The notes beneath the pieces were generated by a model. It saw only the letters and a list, made by a program, of their open reading frames with translations. It was not told the origin of the DNA and ran no database searches. DNA of 64,000 bases from Dorea sp. 5-2 (GTDB lineage: Bacteria; Bacillota; Clostridia; Lachnospirales; Lachnospiraceae), in NCBI RefSeq assembly GCF_000403455.2, contig NZ_KE159715.1, forward strand, positions 142,180-206,179, in the 5' to 3' direction. The translations under genes and the position numbers were made by a program. Shown here in pieces: positions 8,395-15,828 of the stretch. The stretch's first letter is position 1, and each line of letters begins with the position of its first letter.

Positions 8395-10137
8395 ATGCCA
8401 GCAAAACCATCAGGTACGATCAAAACATCACGTGTAAATGTTAAGCAGAAGAACGGTGATATCTACGTTATGGAGCGTCAGACCTTGTATGACCCGGTTA
8501 AAAAATATAACAAAGTTGTGAGCAGTAAGCTCATCGCTAAAATTCCGAAAGGCGAAAAAATTCAGGTGCCTACACGCCCAAAAAGACCTAATGGGAGCAA
8601 ACTCCCAATAAAACCACAGAAAGTATCTGCTTCCAGAAAACGTGTTGGAATGATGGATATCATAGGACATATAGGATTTATTTCCGGTATTGATGCAGCT
8701 ATATATGCATCCACAGATATCGGGACCGCCCAGAAGATCATTTCCCTCGCAAGATATCTTCTGGCAACAAATGGACAAACACTCCCGGGAATACAGACCT
8801 GGCAGTATACCCATCCGCTTCCCTATGTGAACGGCATATCAGAGGATGTATACCATGCCCTGTTCCATGACATCGGGCTGGATGAATCGCTGCAGCAAAA
8901 TTTCTTTCACGAGCGCTGTGCATTGCTTGGGGACCATGGAGCGATTGCTTATGATTCCACTACCATATCGACTTACTCCGGACAGCAGCCGGAAGCACGG
9001 TACGGATACAACAAAGCAAAAGACGGACTGAAGACGGTCAAACTGCTTACGCTGTATTCTATTGAAAGCAGACAGCCGATCGCATTTACCAAACAGCCGG
9101 GCAACCTGCCTGATGTGTCGTCAATCGAAAACGCATTAAAACAACTTTCTGTCCTTGGCGTGGATCATGCCGAGATCGTAACAGATAACGGTTACTACTC
9201 AGAGTCTAACCTTTCTGAGATGCTCCAAAAAGGATTCGGGTTTGTCACGCTGGCAAAAACAAACATCAAATGGATCCGGCCGGAAATAGAAGCACGTATA
9301 GAGGAACTTTCTTCTATACACAGTGTATGTCCGTTTGACCCCACAACCCATGGTGTTACAGTTATGTTAATGCATGATTTTGACAAGGTGCGCAAGTATG
9401 CCAGCCACAAAAGCGGCGCTGAAAAGGGCGCTGTTGAAAGATTCAAAAGACGGGTGTATCTTCACATTTATTTTAATGCTTCACGGCAGGCGGAAGACCG
9501 GATTGAATTTGAAAAAGACCTTATGGAATTAAAGTCAATGATAGAAGACGGCATACCTGTAGATGAGCTTTCCAGGAGTGCGCAGGAGAAGGTAAAAAAG
9601 TATATGTCGATAAGCACCTGGGGAAAGAAGACAACCGTTCGTTTTAAGGACAAGGAATGTCAGGAGGCATACAAATATCATGGCTATTTCACCCTGGTCT
9701 CCAACCGGGAGAAAGACTGTTTTGAATGCTTAAGGATCTACCGGAAAAGGGAGACCATCGAAGCTTGTTTTGAAGCGGAAAAGCAACATGCGGATGGAAG
9801 CCGTATCCGTGTTTGGAGTCCAGATACTTTGCGGGGCAGAATGTTTGTACAATTCGTATCGCTGTGTTATTACGAGTATTTCAGTGATCAGCTACGTAAG
9901 ATTAAGCCTACTCTGGGCAAACAGAATAAGGATGGTATCAGAACAAAAGAGACGGTTGACCTTGAAGAGAAACTGTTAAGATGGATGGAGAATACGCCGG
10001 TTTATCTTCAGCTGCAATGGTTTGACACTGTGGAAGAGGTAAAGGTATCGTCCGAACTGCGTAACAAACGATGGAACACAGAGATTACCGCGCGGGATGC
10101 TCTATATCTTGAGAAATTGGGGATGTCTATGCACTAA
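8395..10137 (+). CDS. IS4/IS1634-family DDE transposase
   Basis: 580-residue transposase. The catalytic triad is visible: Asp187 in IAYDSTT, Asp264 in IVTDNGYYS, and Glu456 within YRKRETIEACFEAEK. That last segment fits the IS4 signature Y-x2-R-x3-E-x6-K (Tyr449, Arg452, Glu456, Lys463). A long beta-strand-rich insertion separates the second Asp from the Glu, as usual in this superfamily. The ATG at 8395 follows AAAGGAG. The frame is full length and intact, so the element may still be active. Base composition is higher in GC than the polysaccharide genes next door, consistent with separate origin. Confidence 0.9.
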   Translation: MPAKPSGTIKTSRVNVKQKNGDIYVMERQTLYDPVKKYNKVVSSKLIAKIPKGEKIQVPTRPKRPNGSKLPIKPQKVSASRKRVGMMDIIGHIGFISGIDAAIYASTDIGTAQKIISLARYLLATNGQTLPGIQTWQYTHPLPYVNGISEDVYHALFHDIGLDESLQQNFFHERCALLGDHGAIAYDSTTISTYSGQQPEARYGYNKAKDGLKTVKLLTLYSIESRQPIAFTKQPGNLPDVSSIENALKQLSVLGVDHAEIVTDNGYYSESNLSEMLQKGFGFVTLAKTNIKWIRPEIEARIEELSSIHSVCPFDPTTHGVTVMLMHDFDKVRKYASHKSGAEKGAVERFKRRVYLHIYFNASRQAEDRIEFEKDLMELKSMIEDGIPVDELSRSAQEKVKKYMSISTWGKKTTVRFKDKECQEAYKYHGYFTLVSNREKDCFECLRIYRKRETIEACFEAEKQHADGSRIRVWSPDTLRGRMFVQFVSLCYYEYFSDQLRKIKPTLGKQNKDGIRTKETVDLEEKLLRWMENTPVYLQLQWFDTVEEVKVSSELRNKRWNTEITARDALYLEKLGMSMH

Positions 10138-10176
10138 GTTTTTTAGTGCATATTATACGACTTTTGGGATACAAAA

Positions 10177-11019
10177 GTGGAGGTTTTACCGTCAGAGGGA
10201 TATTTGACTGAAAGTGAGACGGCAGACGGGAGCAAGGAAATAGAAGAGCAGATTTCTGACTTCCTGATTAAGATAGGGAGTGAGGTTTATCTGCTGGAGT
10301 GCCAGAGCTATGATGACGGCTCTATGGCAATCAGGATTGCAGAATATGCGTTCATTGTCGCGAGGCAGTTCGCAACATGGGATATCGGGCATGCAACGAT
10401 TCCCATGCCGAGATTTTCCGTAATCTATGTCAAACGGACGGAGAGAACTCCGAAGACTACGAAAATTACTTTTACGTTTCCAGACGGGCAGAAAGTAAAT
10501 TACGAATCCACAAACGTAATCTTGGAAGAATTTACAAAGGAATATATTATTGAAAAGAGGCTGTTCCCTTATATACCGTTCTATATTGCAAGATATGAAA
10601 AGGATATGATATCCGAAGGAAGTATAGAGAACGCAGTACGGGATTTGGAATATTTCAGGAATGAACTGGTTCGTTTGTATGAAGCGGAGGAATTGACCGA
10701 TCATGAACTGATCGACTTAAAAGGATTTATAAATACCATCATTACACATATTACAAATGGAAATAAAAATGAGGAAAGGCTGGTGAATATTATGGGTGGA
10801 ACAGTAATTGAGACAGAGTCGGAGAGATTGATTCGTCAAGGTATAAGTCAAGGTATAAGTCAAGGTATAAGTCAGGGAAAAGCGCAGTTGCTCATTGAAC
10901 TTGGGCAGGAAGAAGGTCTTGATGATGCGGCGCTCCTGAAAAGGATTCAGGAACGGATTGGCGTGTCATTGGAACAGGCAGCCGCCTATTTGGAACGGTA
11001 TGGAAAACAGACTGTATAG
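10177..11019 (+). pseudogene. PD-(D/E)XK nuclease-type (Rpn-like) protein, N-terminus lost
   Basis: 280 residues remain, read from a GTG with no ribosome site 6 bases after the IS-A end, so the true start was removed. The visible part has a nuclease-core-like segment (DFLIKIGSEVYLLECQS), a middle helical region and a C-terminal tail with GISQ repeats followed by helices. Proteins of this layout are the recombination-promoting nuclease/putative transposase group (Rpn). The family usually opens with a segment holding the first catalytic acid, which is absent here. The gene is otherwise open and ends in a hairpin terminator. I infer loss of function through truncation next to the insertion sequence. 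Confidence 0.65.
10837..10872 (+). repeat. Three tandem copies of a 12-bp unit inside the Rpn-like gene
   Basis: CAAGGTATAAGT is repeated three times without mismatch and encodes GISQ-type repeats in frame. Such units expand and contract by slippage without breaking the frame, and glutamine-rich repeats at this position are common in Rpn-like proteins. Confidence 0.8.
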
Positions 11020-11052
11020 ATTTGCGAAGACGGGTGACAATTTGAAGTGAAG

Positions 11053-11090
11053 GGAGTATTTTCGTCAAAAACGAGAGTACTCCTATTTTT
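11053..11090 (+). terminator. Hairpin terminator after the Rpn-like remnant
   Basis: GGAGTA at 11053-11058 pairs with TACTCC at 11078-11083, with further pairing inside, followed by TATTTTT. It lies 34 bases after the stop at 11019 and just before the intron remnant. Confidence 0.55.
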
Positions 11091-11110
11091 GTGAAAGAAC
11101 GGATGTTTCG

Positions 11111-11122
11111 GAACATTTGTTC
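11111..11122. promoter_or_regulatory. LexA/DinR-like box next to the intron remnant
   Basis: GAACATTTGTTC fits the Gram-positive SOS operator core GAAC-N4-GTTC. It lies 8 bases before the conserved 5' end of the group II intron fragment. No SOS gene follows it now, so it may be a leftover from the gene the intron once entered. Confidence 0.4.
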
Positions 11123-11129
11123 TGAAATT

Positions 11130-11245
11130 GTGCGCCTGGCGGCGCACGTTTCCAACGAGTGCAAGTCTCGAATCCGCCCGGTAGTGGGAAGGATATAGCC
11201 GACGGCAAGGGTGTCCATCGAGAGGTGGAATCTGAATAGGGCGGT
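11130..11245 (+). mobile_element. Group II intron 5' end (ribozyme domain I), truncated
   Basis: The sequence begins GTGCGCC and continues with the domain I signature of bacterial group II introns: CCGCCCGGTAGTGGGAAGG, then GGCAAGGGTGTCCATCG and GAGGTGGAATCTGAA. After about 110 bases the ribozyme sequence breaks off and a segment of the intron-encoded reverse transcriptase begins, so the rest of domain I and the N-terminal half of the protein gene were deleted. No domain V or VI was seen downstream. The fragment cannot splice. Confidence 0.7.
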
Positions 11246-11431
11246 GTGCGGAAGCTTGGCATACCAATAGTGATAGACAGAACCATTCAACAGGCAATAG
11301 CGCAACAGCTAATACCAATCTATGAGCCGCTCTTTATTGAGACGAGTTACGGTTATCGTCCGAACAAGAGCGCAAAAGATGCTATTCTTAAGGAAAAAGA
11401 GTACGCAGGAAAAGGGTATACCTATGCGGTA
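11240..11431 (+). pseudogene. Group II intron reverse transcriptase fragment (LtrA-like)
   Basis: About 64 codons starting GGVRKLGIP and running through VIDRTIQQAIAQ, ETSYGYRPNKSAKDAI and GYTYAV. These are conserved blocks (RT1 to RT2a) of group II intron maturase/reverse transcriptases. The YADD active-site block and the maturase and endonuclease domains are missing. At about 11432 the homology stops and the reading frame passes directly into an IS3 transposase tail. Confidence 0.75.
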
Positions 11432-11567
11432 TCAATATTTGAATACATAGAGACATTTTATAATACGGTAAGAATCCATAGTCATTGTGGATATCTATCT
11501 ATCACCAAATGAATACGAGAATGAGTATGAACAGAATTTGAATAAGATGGAAAGATTGGCTGGATAA
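11432..11567 (+). pseudogene. IS3-family transposase OrfB, C-terminal fragment with frameshift
   Basis: The frame continues from the intron fragment as SIFEYIETFYNTVRIHSHCG-YLS, which is the end of the DDE core of IS3/IS150-type OrfB; the glutamate of the triad falls in FEYIETFYN. A 4-base duplication (CTATCTAT near 11492-11502) shifts the frame and gives an early stop at 11512. In the other frame the expected tail SPNEYENEYEQNLNKMERLA follows and ends at TAA 11565-11567. The N-terminal OrfA and most of OrfB are gone. Confidence 0.72.
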
Positions 11568-11651
11568 AAAGGGAATGTTGTAAGAAAAGTTCACTTTTAA
11601 CCTGTAACGATTTCAAAATTAGGTATGCTATGGGCGGCAGTATCTGACGCC

Positions 11652-13208
11652 CTATAGCTTCAACTCCGTTAGGTCATTTGGACTGAACTTCATTTTCTCA
11701 CACAATCGTTGAACGCTTTTCTTTATCGGATACACGATCCATTTTCCATCCATCTTCCCAGCCTTGATCTTTATAAGTGTCTGTGTCAGGTCTTTGTAAG
11801 ATATGTTTTTGGATTCCCCAATGGAAGCAATCTCCTCAATTGCATTTACCCCGATGATAGTGGACAGATGGTTCAGGAACAGCCATGCTTCTTCTGTATA
11901 GTTGCTCCTCATATAGGATGCTTCATAGGACATGGTATCTCCATATGTTTTAAAGAACTGTTCAATTGCCTGCCTCTGCTTGTATATGCTGTAGACCTGA
12001 AATGCATTTAAATCTAGTCGGTTTGTCTTTAAGGTAATGGTTCCCATTTCTTCTTTGTCCGCATAGGCTTCCCGGATCGTGATGGGCTCCAGCGCTTCCA
12101 GTTCCTCGTCAGTGAGGCGGCCTTTTCCTTTTGCCCTGCGCGCTGTTTCCCGCACTTTTTTCAATTCCATGGCATGGTTCTTCTTTTCCGTCCTCTTCGT
12201 GACATCCGCGATCTCCTGTGCCAACAGATCCGTGTCAAGGAATAAGTGGATATTGAACCCTTCCTCTGCAATGGTTAGGCTGTGTATCCCACGTCCGTTA
12301 AAACTGAAGGCTTCTTCATATCCAAAGGGCGAGGCTGGGATATGCCCTTTTACAAAACGGTTTCCCCTTTTCAGAGGTATCACGTAATTAAGCCCACATT
12401 CCTCAAGCAAGGTGAAGCCGTTGTCACTCGCAAAGCCTTTATCGGCTATGACGGTACAGCTGTCCGTATGGGCGGTAGACTCTTTGAGTATGTCGGAGAA
12501 AGCGGAAACATCAAGGGTGCTCCCAAGGTATTGCTTATAATATACGGGATATCCGATGTCACCTCCCATGGTAAAAAGATATAGCAGGTTGATTTGCGGC
12601 TTGTAGCGCATCTTGGAATCATATCCGCATTCTGCATTGTCTATGGTGCGAGATGCAGACAGAAGCCTGTGCCCATCAAATAAGAGGAAGCGTTCATGCT
12701 CGGCAACCATTTCCTGCATATAGCCACGTATTGCGCCTCTCATCCTCCCTAAAGTGTTCAGGAATTCCGTGACGGCATTCGGCATGAAGGAGAGTCCCGG
12801 ATAGAGATATGACAGGATGCTGTCCTCATAATGGAGCTGCAGCCGCCGAAAACGGCAGTCATATATGGCACGGACAACCGCTGTCACGTAAATGGCTTCC
12901 CATAAATCAGGAAAATGTTTCTGCAGTCTGCTGCGCATCCATTCGCTCCGCTGGTAAATATAATTTACAGCTCCGACCTCCACCACATCATTGAGAACAG
13001 GATTGGCGCATCCACGCCTTGCCCTGCTTGGAACCAACCCCTGTTCGGTTATGCTGCCGAGAATTTTCCCTGACTTTTTTCTTGATCGACCGAGCTGTGG
13101 GTCATAAACATTACTCCGCTCATATAGATACCAATGTCCCCTGATATATTTGATTTCCGTATTGGCAGGCCGCACAAAATTCATTACATAATCGGGTTTC
13201 TCCATCAT
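11652..13208 (-). CDS. IS4/IS1634-like DDE transposase of IS-B
   Basis: 518-residue transposase on the minus strand. Likely catalytic residues are the Asp in FLLFDGHRL, the Asp in VIADKGFAS and the Glu in YKQRQAIEQFF, which fits the Y-x2-R-x3-E part of the IS4 signature. An N-terminal segment (YIRGHWYLYERSNVYDP) is typical of IS1634-like transposases. The ATG at 13208 follows AAGGAGG with a 5-base gap. The reading frame is uninterrupted. A 26-bp perfect palindrome containing the element's inner terminal motif lies directly upstream of the ribosome site. It is only distantly similar to the transposase of IS-A. Confidence 0.88.
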   Translation of the reverse strand: MMEKPDYVMNFVRPANTEIKYIRGHWYLYERSNVYDPQLGRSRKKSGKILGSITEQGLVPSRARRGCANPVLNDVVEVGAVNYIYQRSEWMRSRLQKHFPDLWEAIYVTAVVRAIYDCRFRRLQLHYEDSILSYLYPGLSFMPNAVTEFLNTLGRMRGAIRGYMQEMVAEHERFLLFDGHRLLSASRTIDNAECGYDSKMRYKPQINLLYLFTMGGDIGYPVYYKQYLGSTLDVSAFSDILKESTAHTDSCTVIADKGFASDNGFTLLEECGLNYVIPLKRGNRFVKGHIPASPFGYEEAFSFNGRGIHSLTIAEEGFNIHLFLDTDLLAQEIADVTKRTEKKNHAMELKKVRETARRAKGKGRLTDEELEALEPITIREAYADKEEMGTITLKTNRLDLNAFQVYSIYKQRQAIEQFFKTYGDTMSYEASYMRSNYTEEAWLFLNHLSTIIGVNAIEEIASIGESKNISYKDLTQTLIKIKAGKMDGKWIVYPIKKSVQRLCEKMKFSPNDLTELKL

Positions 13209-13220
13209 GTCTACCTCCTT

Positions 13221-13246
13221 ATAGCATACCTAATTAGGTATGCTAT
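13221..13246. repeat. 26-bp perfect palindrome before the IS-B transposase
   Basis: ATAGCATACCTAA is followed immediately by its exact complement. The half-site TTAGGTATGCTAT is the same motif found at the inner end of both terminal repeats, so transposase could bind here. The palindrome ends 5 bases before the Shine-Dalgarno of the transposase gene, where it could act as an operator or as an mRNA hairpin. Confidence 0.7.
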
Positions 13247-13366
13247 AAGGATAGCACAAAACATCTAAGGAATCAATAAAAATGGCATATTTTAGGGGTT
13301 TTTTCGGTCTATGCCAATTTAGTAATAGGTTATGGCATACCTAATTACAATCGTTACAGTTTAACT

Positions 13367-13383
13367 TGTACTTTTTCTTGACA
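13367..13383 (+). repeat. Possible right terminal repeat of the IS3 remnant
   Basis: TGTACTTTTTCTTGACA ends in CA, as IS3-family right ends do, and lies where the IS3 fragment would end if IS-B (11602-13359 plus one target copy) were removed. There is no left end to compare with, so this is an inference from position and the terminal dinucleotide. Confidence 0.3.
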
Positions 13384-13440
13384 TAGTACCACTAAGATAC
13401 TGGCATAACTGAATGGCATAAAAAGATATAAAAAAGCACA

Positions 13441-13491
13441 GAACAAAAGTTCGATTTTGGTCTGTACTTTTTTTGACTTATGTGTTATAAT
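13441..13491 (+). promoter_or_regulatory. SOS-type operator and promoter region of uvrB
   Basis: GAACAAAAGTTC at 13441-13452 fits the LexA/DinR core GAAC-N4-GTTC, and uvrB is a classic SOS gene in Firmicutes. A good -10 (TATAAT, 13486-13491) follows; the -35 17 bases upstream (TGTACT, 13463-13468) is weak. This would give a leader of more than 210 bases before the uvrB start. Confidence 0.55.
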
Positions 13492-13566
13492 GAAAAACCA
13501 AATGACTGGATAATACTATCTGTACTGGCTGGTGTTATTCAGTGTTGTTACGTTTCAAAAATACGG

Positions 13567-13696
13567 TTTTGTGACCTGCATTCGTGTAATTGCTATTTTA
13601 ACGCTTATTCGCCAGCTTTGCAAGCCCATTTTACACGAATCGAAAATCAAATTACACGAATTTCGGGCGAATAAGCAAACTTTTTTCGGTCACAAA
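13567..13696 (+). other. Structured uvrB leader with crossing inverted repeats
   Basis: Three inverted-repeat pairs occupy the leader. The outer pair joins TTTGTGACC (13568-13576) to GGTCACAAA (13688-13696), ending two bases before the GGAGG ribosome site. Inside it, a perfect 12-bp pair (13580-13591 with 13650-13661) and a perfect 11-bp pair (13603-13613 with 13666-13676) are interleaved rather than nested, so they can coexist only as a pseudoknot or act as alternatives. TTACACGAAT also occurs a second time at 13631-13640, which offers another partner to the first arm. No open reading frame with a ribosome site was seen here. Function unknown. Confidence 0.6.
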
Positions 13697-13710
13697 TTGG
13701 AGGTTTTCAT

Positions 13711-15693
13711 ATGCCAGAGTTCAAATTACAAGCCCCCTACAAGCCCACAGGCGACCAGCCGCAGGCCATCGCCGAGCTGGTCAAAGGCTTCAAAGAGGGC
13801 AACCAATTCCAGACTTTACTAGGGGTTACGGGTTCCGGCAAGACATTTACGATGGCGAATGTCATTCAGGAATTGCAGAAGCCGACGCTGGTCATCGCCC
13901 ACAACAAGACGCTTGCGGCGCAGCTCTACGGAGAATTCAAGGAGATGTTCCCTGAGAATGCGGTGGAGTATTTTGTGTCCTACTACGACTACTACCAACC
14001 TGAGGCATACGTCCCTTCCTCCGACACCTACATCGCCAAGGACTCATCCATCAACGATGAGATCGACAAGCTCCGCCACTCCGCCACAGCGGCATTATCG
14101 GAACGCCGTGACGTGATCATCGTGGCAAGCGTATCCTGCATCTACGGTCTTGGTTCTCCCATTGATTATCAGAACATGGTAATCTCCCTGCGCCCGGGAA
14201 TGATCAAGGATCGGGATGAAGTGATCAAGAAGCTCATTGAGATCCAGTACGACCGCAATGAGATGGATTTTAAGCGTGGAACCTTCCGCGTCCATGGGGA
14301 CGTATTGGAAATCATCCCCGCACTCTACGAGAGCCTTGGATACCGGATTGAATTTTTCGGTGACGAAGTAGATCGGATCACAGAGATTGATATCTTGACA
14401 GGGGAGATCAAGAATGAATTGAACCATGTCGCAATCTTTCCGGCATCCCACTATGTGGTGTCGAAGGACAGTCTGGATCGGGCGATCAAGGAGATTGAGG
14501 TAGAACTGGAAGAACAGATTAAGTATTTTAAAGGAGAAGGGAAGCTTTTAGAGGCTCAGAGGATCTCTGAGCGGACGAATTTTGATATAGAGATGATGCG
14601 GGAGACAGGATTCTGTTCAGGAATTGAGAATTATTCCCGGCATCTGACCGGACTTGCGCAGGGGCAGCCGCCGCACACATTGATCGATTATTTTCCGGAT
14701 GATTTTATGATAATGATCGACGAATCCCATAAGACTGTGCCGCAGATCGGGGGCATGTATCACGGCGACCAGTCAAGGAAATCAACGCTGGTAGAATATG
14801 GCTTCCGTCTTCCGTCGGCAAAGGACAACCGCCCCTTGAACTTTGAAGAATTTGAAAGTAAGATAGACCAGGTGATGTTTGTCTCTGCAACTCCAGGTCC
14901 GTATGAGGAGCAGCATGAACTTCTGCGGGCGGAGCAGGTGATCCGGCCTACCGGTCTTTTGGATCCGGAGGTTGAGGTGCGTCCGGTGGAAGGACAGATC
15001 GATGATCTGGTGGGCGAAGTGAATAAGGAGATAGGTAAGAAGAATAAGGTGCTGATCACGACATTGACGAAGCGGATGGCGGAAGATCTTACGGATTATA
15101 TGCGGGAGATTGGGATTCGTGTCCGCTATCTCCACTCGGATATTGATACGTTGGAACGGACGGAGATTGTCCGGGATATGCGTCTGGATGTTTTCGATGT
15201 ACTTGTGGGTATTAATCTGTTGAGAGAAGGTCTGGATATACCAGAGATTACGCTTGTGGCGATCCTGGATGCAGACAAGGAGGGCTTCCTGCGTTCGGAG
15301 ACGTCCCTGATCCAGACGATCGGGCGTGCGGCGCGTAATGCAGACGGGCATGTGATCATGTATGCTGATACGATCACGGATTCTATGCGCCTTGCGATTG
15401 AAGAGACTGAGAGACGCCGGAAGGTGCAGATGCAGTATAATGAAGAACATGGCATTACTCCTCAGACGATCAAGAAGAGTGTGCGCGACCTGATCGCCGT
15501 GTCGAAGAAGGTTGCGGCAGAGGAACTCCGAATGGAGAAAGATCCGGAGTCCATGAGTAAGAAAGAGCTGGAGAAGCTGATCCAGGATCTGACAAAGCAG
15601 ATGAAGAAGGCGGCGGCTGAATTGAATTTTGAGGCTGCAGCGGAGATGAGGGACAAGCTTGTGGAATTGAAGAAGGTATTAAATGATTTATGA
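13711..15693 (+). CDS. uvrB: UvrABC nucleotide-excision repair helicase subunit UvrB
   Basis: 660 residues, full length. UvrB receives damaged DNA from UvrA, opens it with its beta-hairpin and recruits UvrC. Visible are the Walker A GVTGSGKT at residues 38-45, the tyrosine-rich beta-hairpin ([18 protein letters not shown]), the MIDESH helicase box, the motif VI region ([11 protein letters not shown]) and a C-terminal UVR motif from about residue 620 that contacts UvrC. GGAGG at 13699-13703 sets the ATG at 13711. uvrA follows 135 bases later. The first 700 or so bases use C-ending codons heavily and later parts do not. An SOS-type box lies upstream. Confidence 0.97.
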   Translation: MPEFKLQAPYKPTGDQPQAIAELVKGFKEGNQFQTLLGVTGSGKTFTMANVIQELQKPTLVIAHNKTLAAQLYGEFKEMFPENAVEYFVSYYDYYQPEAYVPSSDTYIAKDSSINDEIDKLRHSATAALSERRDVIIVASVSCIYGLGSPIDYQNMVISLRPGMIKDRDEVIKKLIEIQYDRNEMDFKRGTFRVHGDVLEIIPALYESLGYRIEFFGDEVDRITEIDILTGEIKNELNHVAIFPASHYVVSKDSLDRAIKEIEVELEEQIKYFKGEGKLLEAQRISERTNFDIEMMRETGFCSGIENYSRHLTGLAQGQPPHTLIDYFPDDFMIMIDESHKTVPQIGGMYHGDQSRKSTLVEYGFRLPSAKDNRPLNFEEFESKIDQVMFVSATPGPYEEQHELLRAEQVIRPTGLLDPEVEVRPVEGQIDDLVGEVNKEIGKKNKVLITTLTKRMAEDLTDYMREIGIRVRYLHSDIDTLERTEIVRDMRLDVFDVLVGINLLREGLDIPEITLVAILDADKEGFLRSETSLIQTIGRAARNADGHVIMYADTITDSMRLAIEETERRRKVQMQYNEEHGITPQTIKKSVRDLIAVSKKVAAEELRMEKDPESMSKKELEKLIQDLTKQMKKAAAELNFEAAAEMRDKLVELKKVLNDL

Positions 15694-15828
15694 TAATGGA
15701 AATACCTGTTTGTTCCGGTAAAGTTTCGGCGTATTCCTTTGAAACAACGAGTTAAAAGTATCAGTTTAACGATGTAGTTTTCACGGAAGATAATATATTT
15801 TTAATATAATATTAGGGAAGGATAAAAT

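Larger units (their letters stand above)
8228..10171 (+). mobile_element. Insertion sequence A, IS4/IS1634-type, about 1.94 kb
   Basis: The element is bounded by imperfect terminal inverted repeats that I aligned by eye: 8228-8261 on the left and 10138-10171 on the right, matching at 29 of 34 positions and reading TATCCC(T/A)AAAGT inward. It carries one transposase gene. The right repeat overlaps a 10-bp perfect stem (10128-10137 with 10143-10152) at the transposase stop codon. No target duplication is visible: the flanks before 8228 and after 10171 do not match. Together with the headless gene on its right and no matching head on its left, this suggests a deletion next to the element after insertion. 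Confidence 0.8.
11602..13359 (-). mobile_element. Insertion sequence B, complete, with 6-bp target duplication
   Basis: A 1758-bp element with terminal inverted repeats at 11602-11631 and 13332-13359. Both begin CTGTAACGATT at the outer end and share ATTAGGTATGC(T/C)AT at the inner end, with a 2-base indel between. The flanks TTTAAC (11596-11601 and 13360-13365) form an exact 6-bp target-site duplication, so the element is intact and inserted by transposition. It carries one transposase gene on the minus strand. It sits in what appears to be the 3' end of the older IS3 remnant, making a nested insertion. Confidence 0.88.

Noticed and set aside
10837-10872. Tandem 12-bp repeats as a CRISPR-like array
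   Set aside because: No spacers; units are directly adjacent and encode in-frame GISQ repeats.
13480-13822. Open frames in the uvrB leader and overlapping the uvrB start
   Set aside because: No ribosome sites, they run into uvrB in another frame, and their sequence follows from the inverted repeats.
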